Below the pieces are notes generated by a model. The model saw only the letters and a list, made by a program, of their open reading frames with translations, was not told the DNA's origin and did no database searches. 23,041 nt of DNA from JBMNUL01 sp050946255 (GTDB taxonomy: Bacteria; Actinomycetota; Coriobacteriia; Coriobacteriales; CADBOM01), in NCBI GenBank assembly GCA_050946255.1, contig JBMNUL010000020.1, positions 1-23,041 of the forward strand, in the 5' to 3' direction. The position numbers were made by a program, and so were the translations under genes. Positions 7,425 through 15,760 of the stretch are shown here, in pieces; position 1 is the stretch's first letter; each line of letters opens with the position of its first letter.

Positions 7425-8093
7425 GTGAAGATAATCTTGCATGCATGCTGTGGACCATGCTCTACGGTTCCTATTCGCGACCTCGGCGAGCAGGGTCACC
7501 AGATTATCGTTTTCTATTCAAATTCGAACATTCATCCCGAGGCAGAGTATATCCGGCGTCGTGATACCTGCGCCAAGTATGCAAGGGAAATGGGGCTCGA
7601 GTTCGTAGAGGGAACCTACAACCCAAACGATTGGGTGAACGCCATCGGGGACTGCCGAAAGTATGGTGTCGAGAGATGCCGCAGATGCTATAGGATGAGG
7701 TTCCAGGAGCCGGCGGAGTATGCTGCCGAGGTCGGCGCTGACGCCATTGCCAGCTCTCTCACCATCAGCCCATATCAGTTCACCTCGGCAATCAACGAGG
7801 AGCTGTCAAGCGCTGCCAAGGCCCACGGGGTTTTGGCAATCGAATCCGACTATCGCAGCGAATACAGGGATTCCGTGGTGTTGTCCCGCGAGGCCGGGAT
7901 GTACCGCCAGAACTTCTGCGGCTGCATGTACTCGCAGGTCGAGGCACAGGAGATGCGAGATGCCGCCCGTGCGGAACGCAGGGCGAGGAGAGAAGTGCGC
8001 AGGCTCGCGAGGTCTGAGGGAATAACCATGGCATCTATGAAGCCAAAGCGCATCGAGGTGTCGTTGAGATCCGGGGAATTCGGGGGAATTTGA
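7425..8093 (+). CDS. queH: Epoxyqueuosine reductase QueH
   Basis: QueH (formerly DUF208) reduces epoxyqueuosine to queuosine in tRNA, the last step of the pathway, and is the non-homologous alternative to the cobalamin-dependent enzyme QueG. Seen in the sequence: an N-terminal HACCGPCS motif, SNSNIHPEAEYIRR, GDCRKYGVERCRRCYRMRF, and the closing NFCGCMYS. These cysteine clusters are those expected to bind the iron-sulfur cluster and second metal. Starting at GTG 7425 gives 222 residues; a TTG at 7419 would add two, but AGGGG (7411-7415) then sits too close, so GTG is preferred. The C-terminal 35 residues are Arg-rich. The stop codon overlaps the queA ATG (TGATG), so the two are translationally coupled. 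Confidence 0.92.
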   Translation: MKIILHACCGPCSTVPIRDLGEQGHQIIVFYSNSNIHPEAEYIRRRDTCAKYAREMGLEFVEGTYNPNDWVNAIGDCRKYGVERCRRCYRMRFQEPAEYAAEVGADAIASSLTISPYQFTSAINEELSSAAKAHGVLAIESDYRSEYRDSVVLSREAGMYRQNFCGCMYSQVEAQEMRDAARAERRARREVRRLARSEGITMASMKPKRIEVSLRSGEFGGI

Positions 8094-9211
8094 TGCTGAC
8101 TGAAGACTTCGACTACGACTTGCCGGAAGATCGGATAGCGCAATGGCCCTGGGAACCCCGGGACGAATGCAAGCTGATGGTCCTCGGTCGCAAGGACGGG
8201 TCAATCGAGCATCGAATATTCAAGGACATCATCGACTATTTCGAGCCAGGAGACCTTCTCGTTGCCAACGAATCGAGGGTCCTGCCATGCCGTCTCATCG
8301 GACGAAAGGCGGGGAGCGGCGGCCGGGCAGAGTTGCTGCTGCTCAAGCAGAAGAGACCAGATTTCGGTGATGGCTCCGCAGAATGGGAGGGGCTGGTCAA
8401 GCCCGGCAAGAGGCTGAAGCCAGGTGCGAAGATCGAGTTCTTCTCCTCTGAAGAGCAAGTGGCCGGAGATGACGGGGAGAAACATCCGGTTCCCGGCGCC
8501 GAGCCGGTCCTGACCGCCGAGATCGTCGATTGGTCCGAGGACGGGTCGCCAGGGGAGAGGCTCGTGAAGATCCAGTCCCATGTGGGAACTCTCGACGAGG
8601 CGATTCACAGGGTGGGAAAGGCTCCTCTCCCCCCATATATCCATGGTTACGATGGGGATCCGGAGCTATACCAAACTGTATATTCGAAACGCGAGAGCTC
8701 CGCAGCAGCGCCAACTGCGGGGTTGCATTTCACCACCGAGCTGCTCGACAGGATTCGGGACAAGGGCGTGGGATTTGCCACAGTCGAGCTGGAGATCGGG
8801 TTGGGAACTTTCCGCGCCGTCACAACCGAGCGGGCAGAAGACCACGACATGCACTCGGAGGTCTATTACGTCTCCCAAGAGACCATAGACCGCATAGAGG
8901 AGACGAAGCGAAACGGTGGCAGGGTAATTGCCGTGGGAACTACCTCCATGAGGTCCCTCGAGAGCGCTTGGGACAGCGAGCTCGGCAAGATCACACCACG
9001 TGATGGCGAATCGACGAAGTTGTTCATCCTACCGGGCTTCGAATTTCACGTCGTGGATGCGCTGATCACCAATTTCCATGTTCCGAAGTCCACGCTGATG
9101 ATGCTGGTGAGCGCGTTCTCGACACGTGAGAACATCTTGCATGCTTACAAAGTCGCCATAGAGGAGAATTACAGGATGCTCTCGTTTGGCGATGCCATGT
9201 TGATAATCTAG
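8093..9211 (+). CDS. queA: S-adenosylmethionine:tRNA ribosyltransferase-isomerase QueA
   Basis: QueA transfers and isomerises the ribosyl group of S-adenosylmethionine onto preQ1 already placed in tRNA, making epoxyqueuosine. The 372-residue protein has the family landmarks DFDYDLPEDRIAQWP near the start, GDLLVANESRVLPCRL, PTAGLHFTTELL, LEIGLGTFRAV, HSEVYYVS, AVGTTSMRSLES, FILPGFEFHVVDALITNFH and PKSTLMMLVSAF. An insertion-like variable region at about residues 120-150 is typical of the family. The ATG at 8093 overlaps the queH stop; a TTG three bases upstream is less likely. It is followed by tgt after 9 bases, so all three queuosine genes form one operon. Confidence 0.96.
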   Translation: MLTEDFDYDLPEDRIAQWPWEPRDECKLMVLGRKDGSIEHRIFKDIIDYFEPGDLLVANESRVLPCRLIGRKAGSGGRAELLLLKQKRPDFGDGSAEWEGLVKPGKRLKPGAKIEFFSSEEQVAGDDGEKHPVPGAEPVLTAEIVDWSEDGSPGERLVKIQSHVGTLDEAIHRVGKAPLPPYIHGYDGDPELYQTVYSKRESSAAAPTAGLHFTTELLDRIRDKGVGFATVELEIGLGTFRAVTTERAEDHDMHSEVYYVSQETIDRIEETKRNGGRVIAVGTTSMRSLESAWDSELGKITPRDGESTKLFILPGFEFHVVDALITNFHVPKSTLMMLVSAFSTRENILHAYKVAIEENYRMLSFGDAMLII

Positions 9212-9220
9212 GGGGTACGA

Positions 9221-10360
9221 GTGGGATTCAACTTCGAACTTGTGGCAAAGGACGACAAGACTGCCGCGAGGAGGGGAAGGTTCACCACCCCTCATGGGGT
9301 CATCGAGACCCCTATTTTCATGCCGGTCGGCACCAAGGCAACGGTCAAGGGAATTACCGTAGACGAGCTGCACGAGATGGGCGCCCAGATTGTGCTCTCG
9401 AACACATATCACCTTTCTCTACGTCCGGGCGCAGACCTTGTCCGCGAGGCCGGAGGTCTTCACAAGTTCATGAATTGGGACCGACCCATCCTCACCGATT
9501 CCGGGGGATTCCAGGTATTTTCCCTGGCCGATACCCTCGAGCTAGATGACAGCGGCCTGTCTTTCCGTTCCATCTACGATGGCTCGAAGCACTTCTGGAC
9601 CCCAGCAAAGAACATGCAGATTCAGGAGTCTCTCGGCGCCGACATCATCATGCAGCTCGACCAATGCGCGGCAATAGACGTCGACCGAGATCAAGTTGCC
9701 AAGGCAATGGAGCTTTCAGCGAAGTGGGCTGGGGAGTGCGTGCGCGCACATCAGGGTCATCGTGATGAGCAAGCCCTCTTCCCGATAGTCCAGGGAGGCC
9801 TTCACGAGGACCTGCGATTGGAGTCGATCGAGAGGATTCTCGAACTCGAAGGCGAGTATGGGAGGCATCCCGGATTTGGCATCGGCGGATACTCTGTGGG
9901 CGAGCCCCATGAAGTGATGTTCCAGACACTTCCCAACGTGGCGGCGGCTCTTCCAGAGGACAGGCCCCGCTATCTCATGGGCGTGGGAAATCCAACTACA
10001 CTGGTAAAGGGAGTGGCAGCTGGAATCGACATGTTCGACTGCGTCCTCCCAACGCGCACGGCAAGGATGGGCAGCGCATTCTCCAGCGGGGGAAGGCTCA
10101 ACTTAAGGAACGCGAAATTTTCGAGAGATTTCGGGCCACTCGACCCCGGTTGCAGCTGCAAGGTCTGTCAAGGTTACTCGAGGGCCTACATCCACCATCT
10201 TGTAAACCAAAAAGAGATGCTCGGGGGAATTCTTCTCTCCTATCACAACCTCTATTATCTGCTAGATCTCATGTGCCGCGTGAGGGAATCCATCGAGTCC
10301 GGGGACTACAGTCGATTCCTCACGGACTGGATGAACTCACCTGCGGCAAATGACTACTAG
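9221..10360 (+). CDS. tgt: tRNA-guanine transglycosylase
   Basis: Tgt exchanges the wobble guanine (position 34) of tRNAs with GUN anticodons for preQ1. The 379-residue protein has full family length. Seen: LTDSGGFQVFSL with Asp93, the GIDMFDCVLPTR segment whose Asp273 aligns with the nucleophile Asp264 of the E. coli enzyme, and zinc ligands Cys311, Cys313, Cys316 and His342 at the same relative spacing as in E. coli. PIVQGG and GIGGYSVGEP are also present. The start is GTG at 9221, 9 bases after queA, with GGGGG ahead. No genes for preQ1 synthesis are in this window, so the precursor must be made elsewhere in the genome or taken up. Confidence 0.97.
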   Translation: MGFNFELVAKDDKTAARRGRFTTPHGVIETPIFMPVGTKATVKGITVDELHEMGAQIVLSNTYHLSLRPGADLVREAGGLHKFMNWDRPILTDSGGFQVFSLADTLELDDSGLSFRSIYDGSKHFWTPAKNMQIQESLGADIIMQLDQCAAIDVDRDQVAKAMELSAKWAGECVRAHQGHRDEQALFPIVQGGLHEDLRLESIERILELEGEYGRHPGFGIGGYSVGEPHEVMFQTLPNVAAALPEDRPRYLMGVGNPTTLVKGVAAGIDMFDCVLPTRTARMGSAFSSGGRLNLRNAKFSRDFGPLDPGCSCKVCQGYSRAYIHHLVNQKEMLGGILLSYHNLYYLLDLMCRVRESIESGDYSRFLTDWMNSPAANDY

Positions 10361-10388
10361 TTGTTCTCACCGTGATATAAACTATCTT
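10361..10388 (+). promoter_or_regulatory. Candidate secDF promoter
   Basis: TTGTTC (10361-10366) and TATCTT (10383-10388) are 16 bases apart. TGATATAAA (10373-10381) inside this interval is an alternative extended -10 element. Either could start a secD-secF transcript, though readthrough from tgt is possible because I see no terminator between tgt and secD. Confidence 0.4.
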
Positions 10389-10468
10389 GGTTCGCGTCGG
10401 GTTGGTATTTTCCCGGCCCGAAGTGCAAAATTCAGTGACGTTCGTGCAATATCGAGATGGGAAGGCAC

Positions 10469-12514
10469 ATGGCAGACGAAGAGAGGCCTAAGGAGGAGGG
10501 CGCCGAAAAAGACGCCATGAATCCTGAAACCCCCGACAACGAGGCTGTCACCGCCGACGACCCGCCCGAGTCCGATTCCGAGGACAATTCCACCGAAAAC
10601 GAAGAGGAAGAGATCGAGGCCGACGTCGAACCAGAGGCGGACGTAGAGAATCCAGGGGACGACGAGGCCGGCGAGCAGTCCGAATCGGGTGAGGACTCCG
10701 AGGGCGAGCTGAACGGTGATGAACCAGAGGCCAGCGAGTCTGAGGACGAGAAGTCCGGAGGCGCGGATTCCGAGGACACGTCGGGGGAGGAGTCCGAAGA
10801 GGATTCCGAAGAAACACCCGAAGAGGGCTCAGAGTCTGACGAAGATTCCGAGGTGAGCGACGAGTCCGAGGAAGAATCCGAAGGTGAGCCCGAGGAAGGC
10901 TCTGAGGAAGAGTCTGAGGATGGTGGCGAGCCCGACGAAGAATCCGAAGGCGAGTCCGACGAAGAATCCGAACAGTCCGACGAAGGCGACAAGGAGGCCG
11001 AGCCGGAAGGCGAGGCAGCCTCCGAATCCTCTGCGGACAAGAAGGATAAGAAGGACAAGAAGAAGGACAAGGGCAAGAGAAAAGAGCGCAGGAAGAACAG
11101 GAAGCGCAAGCGCCAGGCCAAGCACAGCCGCTTCGAGACCAAGAAAAAGTCCTCATGGAAGAAGGTCCCCGTATCGCTTCTGGTGCTTCTCGCGGTTATC
11201 TGCGTTTACTCTCTGTTCATGTTCATTCCCCCTCAGGAGAAGATCAACCAGGGCCTCGATATCCAGGGAGGCGTTTCGGTGGTCATGACGGCCACCACGA
11301 CCTCTGGCGAGACTCCGACAGACGACCAGATGGAATCTGCGGTGGCAGTTCTTCAGAACAGGGTCAACTCTCTCGGCGCGTCCGAGGCCACTGTTCAACG
11401 CCAGGGCACCAATCAGATCCTCGTCCAGATTCCTGGAATCGACGATCCTGAGGCCGCGTTGGAGACGATAGGACAGACCGGATACCTCGAGTTCGTCAAT
11501 GTCGCCGACATCACCGACGAGGAGACGCGGACATTGATTGAGTCTGGTTATACAGGCATGGAGCTGCAATCTGGAACGTACGAGGCGATTTTCGACGGGT
11601 CCAACATCACCGGCGTCACGGTGGGATTGGAATCCGAGGTCAGCTCTTATTACGCCGTCAACCTCACCCTCGACAGCGAGGGGACTGCGGCTTTTGCCGA
11701 GGTCACACAGGAACTTGCTCCAACAAATGGCCAGGTTGCAATCGTCCTTGATGGTGTCGTTCAGTCTGCGCCGGCGGTTCAGTCTGAGATTACCAACGGC
11801 CGTGTGGCCATTACCGGAAATTACACCCTCGACGCTGCCAACAACCTCAAGACGATTCTGGAATCCGGCTCGCTGCCGGTTACGTTGACTTACTCGCAAT
11901 CTCAGGTCGTTGGGCCGACGCTCGGACAGGATTCACTGTATGCGGGCCTCGTCTCCGCAATCGTGGGTATGGTCATCGTCATCCTCTACCTCCTGTTCTA
12001 CTACAGGGGCATGGGCACGCTCACCGCAGCGGCAATGATCATTTTCGGCGTCCTCTACCTCGGGCTACTCGCGACGTTGTCCGCCATGGGATTGTTCTCG
12101 CTATCGCTTTCCGGCATCGCTGGAATGGTGTTGACGATAGGAATGGCAGCGGACTCCTCGATTCTGGTCATTGAGAGATTCCGCGAGGAAATCAGGATGG
12201 GGAGGTCGATCAAGGCGTCATCGATCAGCGGCGTCAAGCACGGCATCCTCACTTCGATCGACGCCGACATCGTCACGATGGTCTCCGCGTTGTCGCTGTT
12301 CTTCTTCGCCAGCGGGTCGGTCAAGGGGTTCGGCCTCACGCTGTTCTTGGGAATCATCTGCGACATTCTCACGATGATCCTGTTCAAGGCTCCCGCCATC
12401 AGGCTGCTTGCTCCGAAGGTAATCGCCAAACATCCAAAGTTCTGGGGTGTTGACGAGGACTTGGAGGAAGCCGTCGAGCACGGAGAGGTTCAGAGAGGAG
12501 GGGAAAATGGCTAG
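10469..12514 (+). CDS. secD: Protein translocase subunit SecD with long acidic/basic N-terminal extension
   Basis: SecD, with SecF, uses the proton motive force to help the Sec channel pull proteins across the membrane. The conserved part shows LDIQGG (263-268) after the first transmembrane helix, an extracytoplasmic P1 region with LEFVNVAD and VAIVLDGVVQSAPAV, and five C-terminal helices carrying GMAADSSILVIERFREE and ILTSIDADIVTMVSALSLFF. The unusual part is the N-terminus: residues about 2-188 are almost entirely Glu, Asp, Ser, Pro and Gly, followed by a Lys/Arg block (about 191-232) directly before helix 1 (233-253). The total is 681 residues, well above what the core needs. ATG 10469 is preferred because GGGAAGG precedes it; ATG 10457 is in frame and would add four residues. 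The stop overlaps secF by 8 bases. Confidence 0.95.
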   Translation: MADEERPKEEGAEKDAMNPETPDNEAVTADDPPESDSEDNSTENEEEEIEADVEPEADVENPGDDEAGEQSESGEDSEGELNGDEPEASESEDEKSGGADSEDTSGEESEEDSEETPEEGSESDEDSEVSDESEEESEGEPEEGSEEESEDGGEPDEESEGESDEESEQSDEGDKEAEPEGEAASESSADKKDKKDKKKDKGKRKERRKNRKRKRQAKHSRFETKKKSSWKKVPVSLLVLLAVICVYSLFMFIPPQEKINQGLDIQGGVSVVMTATTTSGETPTDDQMESAVAVLQNRVNSLGASEATVQRQGTNQILVQIPGIDDPEAALETIGQTGYLEFVNVADITDEETRTLIESGYTGMELQSGTYEAIFDGSNITGVTVGLESEVSSYYAVNLTLDSEGTAAFAEVTQELAPTNGQVAIVLDGVVQSAPAVQSEITNGRVAITGNYTLDAANNLKTILESGSLPVTLTYSQSQVVGPTLGQDSLYAGLVSAIVGMVIVILYLLFYYRGMGTLTAAAMIIFGVLYLGLLATLSAMGLFSLSLSGIAGMVLTIGMAADSSILVIERFREEIRMGRSIKASSISGVKHGILTSIDADIVTMVSALSLFFFASGSVKGFGLTLFLGIICDILTMILFKAPAIRLLAPKVIAKHPKFWGVDEDLEEAVEHGEVQRGGENG

Positions 12515-13541
12515 GTATTTCAAGCATGACCTCAACATCTTGGGTTGCAGGAGGATATTCTTCACCATCTCCCTCATACTGATCATCATCTCCGTTGGAG
12601 CTATTTGCATCAGGGGAATCAACCTGGGCATTGAGTTCCAAGGTGGAACCAACATCACCTTCAACAACACCGGCGACATCACCATCGAGGAGATGCGCTC
12701 GGCGTTCGAGGAAGTCGGAGTCGATGCCGCTACCATCCAGACCACCAGCTCTGGCTCCAGCAACGGGTTCATAGTGCGCACGAGCGAGACAGACCCCAAC
12801 ACGGCCGCTTCGACCGCCCTCAAGGTCGCAGAGAACCTGGCGCTTCCGGACACCTCATATGAGGTGCAGACGATTGGACCCGACTGGGGTGCCAGCGTCA
12901 TGCAGTCGTCCCTGATAGCATTCTTCATAGCGATCATCGCGATCATCATCTACATCTCGATTAGATTCGAATGGAAGATGAGCCTCACGGCAATACTCGG
13001 CCTTCTCCACGACCTCACAATCGTCGTCGGCATTTATGCCCTGTTCGGGCTGGAGGTGACGCCTAACGTCATCGCGGCAATTCTGACGATCATGGGTTAT
13101 TCGTTGTACGACACGGTGGTCTCGTTCCACAGGATCAACGAGAATGCTTCGCCCAACATGCACCATTCCTACATCACGATTGCGAACCATTCCGTGAACC
13201 AGGTGCTTGCCAGGACGATCAATACCACATTGACTTCTCTGATCCCGGTTCTCGCAATGCTGTTCTTCGGTGGAGATACCCTGAAGGACTTCGCTCTGGC
13301 CATGACGATCGGATTGGTCTTGGGCTCCTATTCGTCCTTTGGAATCTCGGTGCCTATCTTCGCCCTCTGGAAGTCCCGCGAACTGGTCTACGCAAGGCTC
13401 GCGGTCAAGTATGGCGAGGGAGTTGGCGATTTCAGCGACGAGCGTCTAACCGACATCGACGTTGACACCAAGAAAACCGCGCGTTCTGATAAAAGGTCCG
13501 ACAGGCCTTCGGGTGAGAGAAGCTCGGGAGGAAGTTACTAA
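12507..13541 (+). CDS. secF: Protein translocase subunit SecF
   Basis: SecF is the membrane partner of SecD in the Sec accessory complex. The 344-residue protein has one helix near the N-terminus, the conserved LGIEFQGGTN motif (40-49), an extracytoplasmic P4-type domain, and five C-terminal helices with YALFGLEVTPNVIAAIL, GYSLYDTVVSFHRINEN, the RTINTTLTSLIPVLAMLFFGG stretch and a final hydrophobic pair. The GYSLYDTVVSFHRI segment matches the usual GYSINDTIVVFDRI. The ATG at 12507 overlaps the end of secD and is preceded by GAGAGGAGGGG, indicating coupled translation in the same operon. The C-terminal 35 residues are hydrophilic, Arg/Ser/Asp-rich and cytoplasmic. A strong terminator begins 84 bases after the stop. 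Confidence 0.96.
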   Translation: MARYFKHDLNILGCRRIFFTISLILIIISVGAICIRGINLGIEFQGGTNITFNNTGDITIEEMRSAFEEVGVDAATIQTTSSGSSNGFIVRTSETDPNTAASTALKVAENLALPDTSYEVQTIGPDWGASVMQSSLIAFFIAIIAIIIYISIRFEWKMSLTAILGLLHDLTIVVGIYALFGLEVTPNVIAAILTIMGYSLYDTVVSFHRINENASPNMHHSYITIANHSVNQVLARTINTTLTSLIPVLAMLFFGGDTLKDFALAMTIGLVLGSYSSFGISVPIFALWKSRELVYARLAVKYGEGVGDFSDERLTDIDVDTKKTARSDKRSDRPSGERSSGGSY

Positions 13542-13624
13542 CGGGCGGAATTCCCAAGTCGAGGTTTTAGAGTAGATTGCCCCAAGCGGTTCGACTTTAG
13601 GGTTGACAAAAAACGGTGTACTGC

Positions 13625-13663
13625 AGGTTCCCGTTGCCGGCTGGCAGCGGGAACCTCTTTCTT
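13625..13663 (+). terminator. Intrinsic terminator after secDF
   Basis: AGGTTCCCG (13625-13633) pairs perfectly with CGGGAACCT (13648-13656); the stem continues inward (TTGCC with GGCAG) to a GGCT loop, about 14 pairs in all. CTTTCTT follows. This is a strong Rho-independent terminator for the secDF transcript. Confidence 0.9.
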
Positions 13664-13808
13664 GGGCTGGCGTTTGCAGCGCTGGCACTGCGTGCAAAAT
13701 GCGCTGATTTATTGGGCTGGCGTTTGCAGTGTTTGCGCAGCGTGCAATATGCGCTGATTTCTTGGGCTGGCGTTTGCGGTGTTGGCGCAGCGCTGATTTA
13801 TTGGACTG
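13662..13808. repeat. Tandem 50-bp repeat, three units plus a fragment
   Basis: Units begin with TTGGGCTGGCGTTTGC at 13662, 13712 and 13762, an exact 50-base period; each ends in GCGCTGATTT plus one or two bases. The third unit lacks 11 bases, and a fourth begins at 13801 with TTGGACTG and then diverges. In units 1 and 2, TTGCA near the middle and TGCAA downstream could form a hairpin; the deletion in unit 3 removes the second arm. The period is not a multiple of three and no coding frame across it is credible. Confidence 0.9.
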
Positions 13809-13929
13809 TTGATGGAGCAATGGTGCTGTGTGTTCAATGCAGCAGCCCACGCTCTCGGTCTATAACACCCTATGGTCCGGCAGGTTTTTCGATTTCTAGC
13901 GCCCCATGCAACAGCAGGTCGCTTTCCTT
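13809..13929. other. Unassigned spacer between the repeats and the MATE gene end
   Basis: About 120 bases between the repeat fragment and the 3' end of the minus-strand MATE gene. I see no gene, no clear hairpin with a T-run on the minus strand, and therefore no obvious terminator for the MATE transcript. Confidence 0.4.
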
Positions 13930-15414
13930 CTATGCAGCGGCAATGTTCTCGGTCTCCAGTGCCGCCTCCCTGTCGATGGCATCTTCACCGTTGGCAATAC
14001 GCGCGTTGAGCTTCTTGAGATCTCTGGACATCACGATCATGGATATCGTCGTGGAAATTGCGTCCACAATCGGGTAGGCCCACAAAATGGATCCGACGGG
14101 GGAAATCCCAAACATCATCGGCAGGACAATCGGGCACAAGATCATTATCGGCACCAACAGGAAGATCTGCCTCAAGAGAACCAGGATGTTGGCTTTCAAT
14201 GCCTGGTTCGTCGCCATGAAGTATGTCGACGAAATGATTCCGTATGCCGCTAGCGGCAATAGACAGGTCATCACGCGCAACGTGTACGCTGCGAAGCCGA
14301 AAACCTCGGGAGAGAGATTGAACAGCGTGAGCAGCGGGTAGGGCCATACCTCGACGATAACCGTGACGATGAGCAAGCCGACAAACCCGATGTTGGAAGA
14401 GGTCCAGAAGCAGCTCTTCAATCTTCTCAGCAATCCTGCTCCGTAGTTGTATCCGAGAATAGGCTGTGCTGCCGCAGAGATTCCGACGATGATCTGGAAG
14501 ATGATGTTCTGCACCCTTCCGGATGCTCCGAATGCGGCCAGCGCGCCGGTGCCAGTGATTGCATCCATGTCTCCGTAATGGAGCAAGAGCTGATTGACGA
14601 GTATGCTCGTGATTGCCATCAGGGCGTTCATGAAGAAGCCCGCGAGGCCAATTCGAAGGATATCCTTGACCATCGCGCCTTTGAACTTCATGTACTTGAG
14701 CCTCAGCCTTATCGTGGCTTTCTTGCGCGCGAAGAACCAGAGGGTGAGTATCGTCGCGATTATCTGAGACAGCACCGTTGCCCAGGCGGCACCGGCGATT
14801 CCCCACTGGAACACGATGACCGCAAAGTAGTCGAAGACGATGTTGGCCAAACTCGCGAAGATCATGAGCCCCATTTGCACGTTTGGAGACCCGGCGGTTC
14901 GGATGAAGTTGCCGATTCCCCCAGAGAGCCCGTTGAATATGAAGCCGATTATCATGATGGCCATGTAGGTCTTGGCGTAGTCGTAGCAGGCAGAAGTTGC
15001 ACCAGAGATCACAAGTATCGGGTCTATCAATGGGAGGCAGATGCAAAGGACGAGGACGTAGGCCACGAACATCAGGGCGACTGTATTCCCCAGCGACCTC
15101 TCTGCTTCGGCGTGCTTTCCCTCGCCCAGCCTGATAGAGGACAAGATGTTTCCGCCGTTGCCGATCAGGGTGTTCAACGCCATCGTGATCGTCATGAATG
15201 GCATTGAGACTGCCGTTGCGGCAATCCCGGCGTCTCCAACGCCAATGCCGATGAAAATTCCATCGACAAGTCCGTACAACGCAACTACGATCAGTCCGGC
15301 AATTGACGGCAACGAGTACTGAATCAACAGTTTCGTCATTGGGGCGGTACCCATCCTGTCGATCTTGGAAAGGTCTGCTTCGCTCTCTTCTACTTCCTCG
15401 ACTTCAGCATTCAA
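13930..15414 (-). CDS. MATE family efflux transporter (MepA-like), copy 1
   Basis: A 494-residue multidrug and toxic compound extrusion family transporter with about twelve hydrophobic helices. Such proteins export drugs, dyes or metabolites using a Na+ or H+ gradient. Seen: RMGTAPMTKLL before helix 1, the helix-1 pattern LPSIAGLIVVALYGLVDGIFIGIGVGDAGIAA (start only needed for the family call), GNGGN, SGGIGNFIRTAGSP, IFQIIVGISAAAQPILGYNYGA and LLRQIFLLVPIM. This resembles the MepA branch. The start is TTG at 15414, supported by GGGGGAAG (complement of 15422-15429) at good spacing; the ATG one base offset is out of frame. The C-terminal tail is acidic. It lies downstream of and is very similar to the second MATE gene. 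The substrate is unknown. Confidence 0.92.
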   Translation of the reverse strand: MNAEVEEVEESEADLSKIDRMGTAPMTKLLIQYSLPSIAGLIVVALYGLVDGIFIGIGVGDAGIAATAVSMPFMTITMALNTLIGNGGNILSSIRLGEGKHAEAERSLGNTVALMFVAYVLVLCICLPLIDPILVISGATSACYDYAKTYMAIMIIGFIFNGLSGGIGNFIRTAGSPNVQMGLMIFASLANIVFDYFAVIVFQWGIAGAAWATVLSQIIATILTLWFFARKKATIRLRLKYMKFKGAMVKDILRIGLAGFFMNALMAITSILVNQLLLHYGDMDAITGTGALAAFGASGRVQNIIFQIIVGISAAAQPILGYNYGAGLLRRLKSCFWTSSNIGFVGLLIVTVIVEVWPYPLLTLFNLSPEVFGFAAYTLRVMTCLLPLAAYGIISSTYFMATNQALKANILVLLRQIFLLVPIMILCPIVLPMMFGISPVGSILWAYPIVDAISTTISMIVMSRDLKKLNARIANGEDAIDREAALETENIAAA

Positions 15415-15760
15415 AATACATCTTCCCCCGTTTACAGAGTTTTCATTGTGCGCTGGGAATTAAATAGCCTCGCTTTCGATGTGCATAAAGAATTAATGCC
15501 TCAAGGTTGTTGGACCTGAGGCAAAAAATTAGACATTTGAGACGAGCTATTTAGTGAAAATCCCGCCAGCTACGGCAATATCCCTTTCACAATCAAATTG
15601 AATTTGAGTTTCAAGAATTGGGGCAACCATGCGACAACGGGATTCCCTGACGCAGGAGACAGTATATTACTTGGCTATTGATTAAAAAGGCTTTGCAGGT
15701 GAAAAAACTCAGGATGAGATTGGTGTTTCGGGAAACGGCACTTTATCAAGGGCGTGTCTA
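15415..15760. other. Spacer between the two MATE genes
   Basis: About 350 bases without a gene, AT-rich. On the minus strand it should contain the 3' end of the MATE copy-2 transcript and the promoter of copy 1. A weak promoter candidate on the minus strand is TTTATG (complement of 15483-15488) and TATTTA (complement of 15460-15465) with 17 bases between. The only strong structure is the hairpin at 15497-15523. Confidence 0.4.
15497..15523 (-). terminator. Hairpin between the MATE genes, possible terminator or leader structure
   Basis: TGCCTCA (15497-15503) and TGAGGCA (15517-15523) are a perfect inverted repeat, extended by GGT/ACC with one bulged A. Read on the minus strand the stem is followed by TTAATTCTTTA, only moderately T-rich. 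It could end the MATE copy-2 transcript about 240 bases after its stop, or act in the leader of copy 1, 80 bases before that gene's start. Confidence 0.4.

Noticed and set aside
13603..13608. TTGACA as a promoter -35
   Set aside because: No -10 at suitable distance; the following bases form the secDF terminator stem.
13662..13808. CRISPR array
   Set aside because: The units are contiguous 50-base tandem repeats with no distinct unique spacers and no cas genes nearby.
13446..14077. Open frames on both strands across the 50-bp repeats (13446-13850 minus, 13616-14077 plus)
   Set aside because: They overlap secF, the terminator, the repeats and the MATE gene; the 50-base unit is not a multiple of three and no motif is seen.
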